Shown: positions 41,615 through 47,810 of the stretch, piece by piece
How positions within the stretch are numbered: position 1 is the first letter of the stretch
How the letters are laid out: the number at the start of each line of letters is the position of its first letter
From: VBDM01 sp049663805
GTDB lineage: Bacteria > Pseudomonadota > Gammaproteobacteria > Burkholderiales > SG8-39
DNA: 47,810 nt
Direction: 5' to 3'
Assembly: GCA_049663805.1 (NCBI GenBank)
Contig: JBATEB010000180.1
Coordinates: 1-47,810 of the forward strand
The notes under the pieces: generated by a model
Told to the model about the DNA's origin: nothing
Databases searched by the model: none
Seen by the model: the letters and a program-made list of their open reading frames with translations, nothing else
Translations under genes and position numbers: made by a program

Positions 41615-42223
41615 TCAGCTCTTCGGCCCCAGGTCGCCGTATTCGCTCTCGCGGATGATGCGAGGGACGATCTCGCGCGGCTCGATCGTCACCGGCTGGT
41701 AAATGACGCGCTTCTGCTCCGGGTCGTAGCGCATTTCGACGTTGCCCGAAAGCGGGAAATCCTTGCGGAACGGATGGCCGACGAAGCCGTAATCGGTGAG
41801 GATGCGGCGCAGGTCGGTGTGGCCGGTGAAAATGATCCCGAACAGGTCGAAGGCCTCGCGCTCGTACCAGCTCGCATTCGGCCACAGGGAGGTGAGCGAA
41901 TCCACCACCGGGAAGGCATCGTCGGGCGCGAACACCCGAAGGCGCAGGCGCCAGTTATGCGCGACCGAAAGCAGATGCGAAACGACCGCAAACCGCGGTC
42001 CTTCCCTTCGGCCTTCGCCATAGCTCGAATAATCCACGCCGCACAGGTCGATCAGTTGCTCGAAGCGGGTCGCCGGGTCGTCGCGCAGCTGCCGCGCCGC
42101 GGCCGCGTAGCTTTTCGCCTCGACCACCAGTGTCAACTCATGGAGCGCTTCGGTCAGGCTGACGTTCCTCTCGCCCAGCCCCGAGAGAATCGCCTTTTTC
42201 AGCAGCTCGCGCCTTTCGGACAT
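41615..42223 (-). CDS. nuoC: NADH-quinone oxidoreductase subunit C
   Basis: NuoC is the 30-kDa-type peripheral-arm subunit. The 202-residue protein has the signature WYEREAFDLFGIIFTGHTDL followed by RRILTDYGFVGHPFRKDFPL, and a C-terminal tail with RVIYQPVTIEPREIVPRII. It sits 3 bp after nuoB and 3 bp before nuoD. No FeS ligands are expected, and none are seen. Confidence 0.97.
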   Translation of the reverse strand: MSERRELLKKAILSGLGERNVSLTEALHELTLVVEAKSYAAAARQLRDDPATRFEQLIDLCGVDYSSYGEGRREGPRFAVVSHLLSVAHNWRLRLRVFAPDDAFPVVDSLTSLWPNASWYEREAFDLFGIIFTGHTDLRRILTDYGFVGHPFRKDFPLSGNVEMRYDPEQKRVIYQPVTIEPREIVPRIIRESEYGDLGPKS

Positions 42224-42226
42224 CTT

Positions 42227-42703
42227 CTATCGCGCAATGGTGTTGGTACGCTTGATCTTGTTCTGCAGCTGCACGATGCCGTAGATCAGCGCTTCGGCGG
42301 TCGGCGGGCAGCCCGGAACATAAATGTCCACCGGCACGATCCGGTCGCAACCGCGCACCACCGAATAGGAATAGTGGTAGTAGCCGCCGCCGTTGGCGCA
42401 GGAGCCCATCGAAATCACCCAGCGCGGCTCGGCCATCTGGTCGTACACCTTGCGCAGCGCGGGCGCCATCTTGTTGCACAGCGTGCCCGCGACGATCATG
42501 ACGTCGGACTGCCGCGGGCTGGGGCGGAACACGACTCCGAAACGATCGAGGTCGTAGCGCGCCGCGCCGGCATGCATCATTTCGACGGCGCAGCAGGCCA
42601 GGCCGAAGGTCATCGGCCACATCGATCCCGTGCGCGTCCAGTTGATCAGCTTGTCCGCCGTAGTGGTGACGAAGCCCTCCTGGAGCAGGCCTTCAATGCC
42701 CAT
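42227..42703 (-). CDS. nuoB: NADH-quinone oxidoreductase subunit B (cluster N2)
   Basis: NuoB holds the terminal [4Fe-4S] cluster N2. The 158-residue protein has the tandem Cys37-Cys38 (GLACCAVEMMHAG), Cys102 (SMGSCANGGG) and Cys132 (YVPGCPPTAEAL), the full ligand set. Between them lie RFGVVFRPSPRQSDVMIVAG and TLCNKMAPALRKVYDQM. Length and start are typical. It follows nuoA after 59 bp. Confidence 0.97.
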   Translation of the reverse strand: MGIEGLLQEGFVTTTADKLINWTRTGSMWPMTFGLACCAVEMMHAGAARYDLDRFGVVFRPSPRQSDVMIVAGTLCNKMAPALRKVYDQMAEPRWVISMGSCANGGGYYHYSYSVVRGCDRIVPVDIYVPGCPPTAEALIYGIVQLQNKIKRTNTIAR

Positions 42704-42762
42704 GGCTCACCTCCTTCTCTCAAGGGGAGCGACCGATGCTCGGAAGGTTCCCTGAAAAATGT

Positions 42763-43119
42763 CTACTCCCATTCCAGGGCGCCCTTCATCCACTCGTAGA
42801 CGAAACCGACGACGAGAATCAGCAGGAAAATCATCATCGACCAGAAGCCGAGCGCTCCGATCTCGTTGAGCGTGACCGCCCACGGAAAGAGAAACGCGAT
42901 TTCCAGGTCGAACAGGATGAACAGGATCGCGACGAGGTAATAGCGCACGTCGAACTTCATGCGCGCGTCCTCGAAGGCTTCGAATCCGCATTCGTAAGGG
43001 GACAACTTCTCGCTGTCGGGACGGTCGGGCCCGAGCATCGCGCCCATGGCGACCATGATGCCGCCGAAGACCAGCGCGATGAGGATGAACAGCAGAATCG
43101 GGAAATAGTTCTGGAGCAC
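42763..43119 (-). CDS. nuoA: NADH-quinone oxidoreductase subunit A
   Basis: NuoA is the first gene of the operon and a three-helix subunit near the quinone chamber. The 118-residue protein has the loop signature SPYECGFEAFEDARMKFDV followed by RYYLVAILFILFDLEIAFLF, all typical, including the loop Cys. Upstream are tRNA-Leu and a 141-bp gap containing a hairpin and a 13-nt alternating CG run. No clear promoter was fixed there; read-through from the tRNA or secG transcript is possible. Confidence 0.96.
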   Translation of the reverse strand: MLQNYFPILLFILIALVFGGIMVAMGAMLGPDRPDSEKLSPYECGFEAFEDARMKFDVRYYLVAILFILFDLEIAFLFPWAVTLNEIGALGFWSMMIFLLILVVGFVYEWMKGALEWE

Positions 43120-43208
43120 GATCTAAATCCAGCTCCGCGAGCGGCACGACGTGCCCTCGACTTGCACTCGCGCGCGCGCGCTCACGGAAACGATACCCCT
43201 CTCAACAT

Positions 43209-43233
43209 GGAGGACTCGGGCCGGAAGTCCTCC
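43209..43233. other. Hairpin and GC-alternating tract between tRNA-Leu and nuoA
   Basis: GGAGGACT (43209-43216) pairs with AGTCCTCC (43226-43233) across 9 nt, a perfect 8-bp stem. Downstream on the minus strand are a 13-nt CGCG...C run (43169-43181) and GGCAC-GAC-GTGCC (43143-43155). None has a T-run. They may mark tRNA 3' processing or nuo leader structure. Confidence 0.45.
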
Positions 43234-43260
43234 CCTTCCGATCCAAGTCCCCCTATTGTC

Positions 43261-43345
43261 TGGTGCCGACGGAGAGACTCGAACTCTCACGGCTTTCGCC
43301 ACCGCCCCCTCAAGACGGCGTGTCTACCAATTTCACCACGTCGGC
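43261..43345 (-). tRNA. tRNA-Leu (GAG)
   Basis: The minus strand folds as a tRNA with a long variable arm. The acceptor stem is GCCGACG/CGTCGGC, the D arm includes GAAATTGGTAGACAC, the anticodon loop TTGAGGG (anticodon GAG) has a CCGTC/GGCGG stem, and the T arm includes GTTCGAGTC. CCA is encoded. Placement between secG and nuoA matches the betaproteobacterial order. Confidence 0.97.
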
Positions 43346-43406
43346 ATGATTGGGCCTGATGCCTCGCCGCTTGCAAAAGAGCCCGGCCTCAAGCCGCTCG
43401 ATTTTA

Positions 43407-43805
43407 CTACTTCGGCACCTCGTCTGCTTTCGGCTTGGCGCCCCCGGCGGACTTGCCCGCTTCGGGCGCCTGCTGCGTGGGCACCTGCTGTTGCAACGGC
43501 ACCTGTTGCAGCGGCACCTGAGGCTGCTCCTTCACGGTGTCCATCACGCCGCCGCCCGCTTTCGGTTTGTGAGTGACCAGATAGGCGAGCACGAAAGTGG
43601 TCAGGAAGAACACCACCGCCAGGACCGCGGTTGTGCGCGAAAGAAAATTGGCCGAACCGGTTGCGCCGAACAGGCTTCCCGAGGAGCCTCCGCCGAACGC
43701 CGCGCCCACGTCCGCCCCCTTTCCGTGCTGGAGCAGAACGAGGCCGATGATGCCGAGCGCGACGATCACGTCGACGACGAGTATCAGTGTGAACCAGAAA
43801 TCCAT
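43407..43805 (-). CDS. secG: Preprotein translocase subunit SecG
   Basis: SecG assists the SecYE channel during protein export. The 132-residue protein has two membrane helices (about residues 3-22 and 56-77), with the conserved loop LLQHGKGADVGAAFGGGSSG and SLFGATGSANFLSRTTA. After the second helix is a Pro/Gln-rich tail made of repeats of QVPLQ/QVPTQ type (about 93-112), longer than in E. coli SecG (110 residues in total). The gene starts 16 bp after tpiA and ends 61 bp before tRNA-Leu. Confidence 0.95.
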   Translation of the reverse strand: MDFWFTLILVVDVIVALGIIGLVLLQHGKGADVGAAFGGGSSGSLFGATGSANFLSRTTAVLAVVFFLTTFVLAYLVTHKPKAGGGVMDTVKEQPQVPLQQVPLQQQVPTQQAPEAGKSAGGAKPKADEVPK

Positions 43806-43821
43806 GTTCTTTCCCTCGTGG

Positions 43822-44577
43822 TTATCGGCCCGCGGCGGAACAGATCGCGAGAAAGTCCTCGGCCACCAGCGACGCGCCGCCGATCAGCCCGCCGTCGACG
43901 TCGGGCATCGCGAACAATTCGCCGGCGTTGCCCGGCTTGACGCTGCCCCCGTAGATGATCGTCACCTGCCCCCCTAGAACCTTGTCCCGCGCCGCGATGC
44001 GCGCGCGAATGAACGCGTGCACCTCTTGCGCCTGCTGCGGCGTCGCGTTCCGCCCCGTTCCGATCGCCCAGACGGGCTCGTAAGCCACCGAGGCTCGCTC
44101 CAGCGCGGCCACACCCGCGACATCCACCACCGCGTCGAGCTGCCTTGCCACTACGCTCTCCGTCTCACCCCGCTCGCGATCGTCCAGGGTTTCCCCTACG
44201 CACAGGATGGGCGTGACTCCCGCGCGCTGCGCCGCGACGAATTTGGCCGCGACCGTCCGGTCATTTTCTCCATAGAGGCCGCGCCGCTCCGAGTGCCCGA
44301 CGATCGCGAAGCGGCACCCAAACTCCTTCAGCATCGCCCCCGAAACCTCACCGGTATAGGCACCGCCGTCGTGCTCGGAAATATTCTGGGCACCCCAGGC
44401 AATCCGCGTACCGGCGAGCGCGGCGGAGACTTGCGCGAGATACGGAAACGGCACGCACACGGCGCAAGCCGCGCCCGCGCTCCTCTCCTGCCCGATCTTC
44501 AGTGCATCGATCAGCCGCGCATTCGCGGCGAGGCTGCCGTGCATCTTCCAGTTGCCCACTACCCACCTTGCGCGCAT
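43822..44577 (-). CDS. tpiA: Triosephosphate isomerase
   Basis: TpiA interconverts dihydroxyacetone phosphate and glyceraldehyde 3-phosphate. The 251-residue barrel protein shows the substrate Lys in GNWKMHGS, the catalytic His in AIVGHSERRG, and the catalytic Glu in VAYEPVWAIGTGRNATPQQA, with the phosphate loop IIYGGSVKPGNA and GLIGGASL at the end. All key residues are present. It precedes secG in the common glmM-tpiA-secG order. Confidence 0.97.
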   Translation of the reverse strand: MRARWVVGNWKMHGSLAANARLIDALKIGQERSAGAACAVCVPFPYLAQVSAALAGTRIAWGAQNISEHDGGAYTGEVSGAMLKEFGCRFAIVGHSERRGLYGENDRTVAAKFVAAQRAGVTPILCVGETLDDRERGETESVVARQLDAVVDVAGVAALERASVAYEPVWAIGTGRNATPQQAQEVHAFIRARIAARDKVLGGQVTIIYGGSVKPGNAGELFAMPDVDGGLIGGASLVAEDFLAICSAAGR

Positions 44578-44677
44578 CTCACTCCGAACCCGCCAAAGGC
44601 GGTGATTCTACGCTGGGACGCCCGACAGGGTCAACCGAAAACTCCGGTAAATTCAGGATCTTGCAGCCAGACGCGCG

Positions 44678-46027
44678 CTAAACCGCCGCGCGCACTGCAT
44701 CGGCGAGCAGCTGCACCAGGCGTTCCACTTCGGCGCGGTCCTTCCCCTCGACCATGACGCGCAGCACCGGCTCCGTGCCCGAGGGGCGCAGCAGCACGCG
44801 CCCGTCGGTCCCGAGCGCATGCTCCACATCGCTCTTCGCTCTTACGATCGCCGGCACTTTCTCCCAGTCGAAGCCCTTGGCGACGCGCACGTTGACCAGC
44901 CGCTGCGGGTAGAGCGACAAGCCCGCGCACAGTTTTCCGAGGGGCGCTCCGCTGCTCCGCACGGCCGACAGGACCTGCAAGGCCGAGACGATGCCGTCAC
45001 CCGTCGTGTGCTTGTCCAGGCAGATGATATGCCCGGAATTCTCTCCTCCGAGCTGCCAGTTCTTTTGCTGAAGCATCTCGAGCACGTAGCGGTCGCCGAC
45101 CTTGGCGCGCCCGAAGGAGACTCCCATCCTGTCGAGCGCGTGCTCCAGTGCGAGGTTGGTCATCAGCGTGCCCGCCACCCCATTCAGGCCGCCATCCTTC
45201 GCTCGCTCGCGCGCAATGACGAACAGCAGCTCGTCGCCGTCGTAGAGCCTGCCGTCGCCGTCGGCCATGATCACGCGGTCGCCGTCCCCGTCGAGCGCGA
45301 TGCCCAGATCCGCCTTGTGCTCGGCAACCGCCGCCAGCAACGCCTGCGGGTGTACCGTTCCCGCCCCATCGTTGATGTTGAATCCGTCGGGGTCCGCCCC
45401 TATGGTCTCGATGTCGGCCCCCAGCTCGTGGAACACGTGGGGCGCGACGTGATACGTCGCGCCATGAGCGCAGTCGATCACGAGCTTCATTCCGCGAAGG
45501 TCGAGCGCGGAGGGAAACGTGCTCTTGCAGAACTCGATGTAGCGGCCACGGGCGTCTTCGATGCGGCGCGCTTTTCCGAGTCCGGCCGAATCCTTGCAGT
45601 GAATCGGGAGTTCCAACCGGGTCTCGATATCTGTCTCCACGCCGTCGGGAAGCTTGCTGCCGTCGGCGGAGAAGAACTTGATGCCGTTGTCCTGATGCGG
45701 GTTGTGCGAGGCGCTGATCACCACGCCGGCCTGCAACCGCAGCGCCCTCGTCAAGTAGGCGACCGCAGGCGTCGGCAGGGGCCCGGTCAGCATGACGTCG
45801 ACGCCGGCCGCGGCGAATCCGGCCTCGAGGGCCGCTTCGAGCATGTAACCCGATACCCGCGTGTCCTTGCCGATCAGCACGGCCGGGTGTTCGCCCTTGG
45901 GCATGGCCGACCTGCGCACCAGCACTTCACCCGCGGCAAAGCCGAGCCGCATGACGAAGTCAGGCGTGATCGGCGTCTCGCCGACCTTGCCGCGGACGCC
46001 GTCGGTTCCAAAGTATTTTCTGCTCAT
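44678..46027 (-). CDS. glmM: Phosphoglucosamine mutase
   Basis: GlmM converts glucosamine 6-phosphate to glucosamine 1-phosphate for peptidoglycan and LPS. The 449-residue protein begins MSRKYFGTDGVRGKVGE. It has the phosphoserine loop VISASHNPHQDNGIKFF (about residues 97-113), the metal loop IALDGDGDRVIMAD, the sugar loop GGENSGHII and the C-terminal phosphate loop RPSGTEPVLRVMVEG. Its ATG overlaps the folP stop as ATGA, so the two are coupled. It ends 100 bp before tpiA. Confidence 0.97.
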   Translation of the reverse strand: MSRKYFGTDGVRGKVGETPITPDFVMRLGFAAGEVLVRRSAMPKGEHPAVLIGKDTRVSGYMLEAALEAGFAAAGVDVMLTGPLPTPAVAYLTRALRLQAGVVISASHNPHQDNGIKFFSADGSKLPDGVETDIETRLELPIHCKDSAGLGKARRIEDARGRYIEFCKSTFPSALDLRGMKLVIDCAHGATYHVAPHVFHELGADIETIGADPDGFNINDGAGTVHPQALLAAVAEHKADLGIALDGDGDRVIMADGDGRLYDGDELLFVIARERAKDGGLNGVAGTLMTNLALEHALDRMGVSFGRAKVGDRYVLEMLQQKNWQLGGENSGHIICLDKHTTGDGIVSALQVLSAVRSSGAPLGKLCAGLSLYPQRLVNVRVAKGFDWEKVPAIVRAKSDVEHALGTDGRVLLRPSGTEPVLRVMVEGKDRAEVERLVQLLADAVRAAV

Positions 46028-46869
46028 TGTTTACCTCGACCCGCCTGCGTCGCCGCGAGCACGGCGAGCGCATCCCGAGTCGCGCCGACGTCATGGACCC
46101 GAAGGATTCTAGCCCCGTGCTGCACCGCCAGCAAAGCCGCCGCCAGGCTGGCCGCAAGCCGCTCTCCGGATCCACGCCCGGCAATCGCGCCAAGGGAGGA
46201 CTTTCGCGACAAGCCTGCCAAGACGGGCGGGCCGATCTCCGCGATCCGATCGAGATTGCGCAGCAATTCGAAATTGTGCCCGCTGGTCTTGCCGAAGCCG
46301 AAACCGGGATCGATCACCAGACGCTCGCGCGCGATGCCGGCCGCCTCGGCCGCCGCGACGCGCGCGGCAAGAAACGCCTTCACTTCGGCGACGACGTCGC
46401 CGTACCGGGGCTCGCGCTGCATGGTGCGCGGCTCGCCCTGCATGTGCATGAGGCACACCGCGACTCCGGACCCCGCCACGGCCTCGAGCGCGCCGGGCGC
46501 GCGCAGTGCCATGATGTCGTTGACCATGGCGACGCCGGCATCGATCGCCGCCAGCATCACTTCGGGTTTGACCGTGTCGACGGACAGGGGCACGCTTAGA
46601 TCGCGAAGCCCCGCCAGGACCGGCATCAGCCGAGACAGCTCCTGTTCCACGGAAATTCCCTGGGCGCCGGGGCGGCTCGATTCCGCGCCGATGTCGATCA
46701 GGTCGGCCCCCTCGTCCGCGAGCTGCCGCGCGCGGGCGTCGGCGGCACTACGCTCGAGATAGCGCCCGCCGTCGGAAAACGAGTCGGGTGTGACGTTGAC
46801 GACTCCCATGACGAGCGGGCGATCCAACGCGAGGCGGAATCGGCCGCAACGGAGGACGTTGTGGGCCAC
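46024..46869 (-). CDS. folP: Dihydropteroate synthase, GTG start
   Basis: FolP joins p-aminobenzoate to dihydropterin pyrophosphate in folate synthesis and is the sulfonamide target. The 281-residue barrel shows VMGVVNVTPDSFSDGG, LIDIGAESSRPGA, LSVDTVKPEV, VNDIMAL, CLMHMQGEPRTMQ, VIDPGFGFGKTSGHN, GLSRKSSLG and RVHDVGATRDAL. The GTG at 46869 is preferred because the family begins about 20 residues before MGVVN; no good ribosome site is seen. A perfect terminator-like hairpin ends 14 bp upstream of this start, so folP translation or transcription may be limited or started otherwise. Confidence 0.95.
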   Translation of the reverse strand: MAHNVLRCGRFRLALDRPLVMGVVNVTPDSFSDGGRYLERSAADARARQLADEGADLIDIGAESSRPGAQGISVEQELSRLMPVLAGLRDLSVPLSVDTVKPEVMLAAIDAGVAMVNDIMALRAPGALEAVAGSGVAVCLMHMQGEPRTMQREPRYGDVVAEVKAFLAARVAAAEAAGIARERLVIDPGFGFGKTSGHNFELLRNLDRIAEIGPPVLAGLSRKSSLGAIAGRGSGERLAASLAAALLAVQHGARILRVHDVGATRDALAVLAATQAGRGKQ

Positions 46870-46882
46870 GGATGCGGATGAG

Positions 46883-46911
46883 AAAAGGCCCGAAGCGCGC
46901 TTCGGGCCTTT
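46883..46911 (-). terminator. Intrinsic terminator between ftsH and folP
   Basis: A perfect 28-bp palindrome (46884-46911), with arms AAAGGCCCGAAGCG and CGCTTCGGGCCTTT, is followed by TTTTCTC on the minus strand. It starts 13 bp after the ftsH stop and leaves only 14 bp to the folP GTG. Confidence 0.8.
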
Positions 46912-46924
46912 CGCCGGGAACGAT

Positions 46925-47810
46925 CTACGCTGCGGGCGCGGGCTCGGGTGAGCCGGGAACGCCCGCCTGGGGCGGCTGCTGCGGCGCCGGCGCGGGTTTG
47001 GGCGGGCGCGGCGGCCGGCCATCGATGATGTCCTGGATCTGCTCGGCGTCGATCGTCTCCCACTCGAGCAGGGCCCTGGCCATGGCTTCGACCTTGTCGC
47101 GGTTGTCGAGGATGAGCTTCCTCGCCAGGGCGTACTGATGGTCGATGATCTTGCGGATCTCCGCATCGACCTGCTGCATCGTCACCTCGGACACGTTCTT
47201 GTGCGTGGTGATCGAGCGCCCGAGAAATACCTCGCCCTCGTTTTCGCCGTAGACCATCGGTCCCATCGCATCCGACATGCCCCACTGGGTGACCATGCTG
47301 CGGGCGATGGCGGTGGCGCGCTCGAAGTCGTTCGAGGCACCGGTGGTCATCTGATGCATGAACACCTCCTCTGCGATGCGGCCCCCGAAGAGCACCGTGA
47401 TGGTGGAGAGCAGCCGCTCGCGGTCCATGCTGTAGCGGTCCTGTTCGGGCAACTGCATGGTCACCCCCAGGGCGCGCCCGCGCGGGATGATCGTCACCTT
47501 GTGCACCGGGTCGGTCTTGGGAAGCAGCTTCGCCACGAGAGCGTGGCCCGATTCGTGATAGGCCGTGTTCCTGCGCTCCTCTTCGGGCATCACCATCGAG
47601 CGGCGCTCCGCGCCCATCAGAATCTTGTCCTTCGCGCGCTCGAAATCCTCCATATCCACCAGGCGCTTGTTCTTGCGCGCGGCGAACAGGGCCGCCTCGT
47701 TCACGAGGTTCGCGAGATCCGCGCCCGACATGCCCGGCGTGCCGCGGGCGATGAGGTCGGCCTTGACATCGGGGGCCATCGGCACCTTGCGCATGTGCAC
47801 CAGCAGGATC
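46925..47810 (-). CDS. ftsH: ATP-dependent zinc metalloprotease FtsH, 3' part, runs off the window edge
   Basis: FtsH is the membrane AAA+ protease that degrades LpxC, sigma-32 and damaged membrane proteins. The visible 295 residues cover the end of the AAA domain (RGTPGMSGADLANLVNEAAL, FAARKNKRLVDMEDFERAKD), the zinc site AYHESGHALVAKLLP (HExxH), the Asp ligand region TTGASNDFERATAIARSMV, and the C-terminal helix. The tail after DIIDGRPPRPPKPAPAPQQP is Pro/Ala-rich. The Walker motifs and membrane helices lie outside the window. It stands upstream of folP-glmM as in other proteobacteria. Confidence 0.96.
   Translation of the reverse strand, partial: ILLVHMRKVPMAPDVKADLIARGTPGMSGADLANLVNEAALFAARKNKRLVDMEDFERAKDKILMGAERRSMVMPEEERRNTAYHESGHALVAKLLPKTDPVHKVTIIPRGRALGVTMQLPEQDRYSMDRERLLSTITVLFGGRIAEEVFMHQMTTGASNDFERATAIARSMVTQWGMSDAMGPMVYGENEGEVFLGRSITTHKNVSEVTMQQVDAEIRKIIDHQYALARKLILDNRDKVEAMARALLEWETIDAEQIQDIIDGRPPRPPKPAPAPQQPPQAGVPGSPEPAPAA

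Noticed and set aside
43169..43181. Alternating CG run as a regulatory Z-DNA site
   Set aside because: Thirteen nucleotides of CG alternation is unremarkable in GC-rich DNA; noted with the nuoA leader only.

Overview
The window is high-GC, densely coded bacterial chromosome, most likely from a betaproteobacterium. The main evidence is the right-hand third: the block ftsH-folP-glmM-tpiA-secG-tRNA-Leu(GAG)-nuoABCDEFGHIJKLMN, all on the minus strand, with separate nuoC and nuoD. Other signs are a large adenosylcobalamin-dependent ribonucleotide reductase, type II secretion gspC, a yqjD-yqjE-yqjK set and an extra infA next to a cold-shock gene. No phage, integrase, insertion sequence, CRISPR array or rRNA was seen.

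Layout. 1-508: 5' part of gspC, running off the left edge. 739-1251: a DinB-like protein. 1276-6435: seven minus-strand genes (PPOX-fold protein, two small membrane proteins, a solute-binding protein without signal peptide, TerC, pirin, GAF/HD-GYP). 6730-13988: plus-strand nrdJ, cardiolipin synthase, a REC-GGDEF diguanylate cyclase, a hemolysin III-type membrane protein and a D-2-hydroxyacid dehydrogenase. 14019-15199: minus-strand zinc-ribbon gene, infA and a csp gene; infA and csp are preceded by matching promoters and long matching 5' leaders. 15275-17874: a small basic protein, a coiled-coil protein and the Kup potassium transporter. 17884-19998: an unnamed pair, a VWA lipoprotein and a multi-pass membrane protein with a long helical domain. 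20234-22156: a 4-oxalomesaconate hydratase-like amidohydrolase and a dihydroxyphthalate decarboxylase-like protein. 22195-27843: small membrane protein, YdjM-like protein, SGNH hydrolase, yqjDEK, DUF2914 protein and a lytic-transglycosylase-like protein. 27931-43119: a NUDIX hydrolase and all 14 subunits of respiratory complex I. 43261-47810: tRNA-Leu, secG, tpiA, glmM, folP and the 3' part of ftsH.

How the genes work together. The nuo genes encode a complete proton-pumping NADH:quinone oxidoreductase in one tightly packed transcription unit with several ATGA overlaps. A 21-bp inverted repeat (BIME/REP type) sits between nuoE and nuoD and a 20-bp palindrome between nuoF and nuoE. One cyclic-di-GMP synthase (GGDEF) and one phosphodiesterase (HD-GYP) flank nrdJ and cls. 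The strongest unexplained signals are the shared leader of infA and csp, which looks like a cis-acting RNA for cold-shock or translation-stress control, and the uncharacterised VWA lipoprotein/membrane protein pair.
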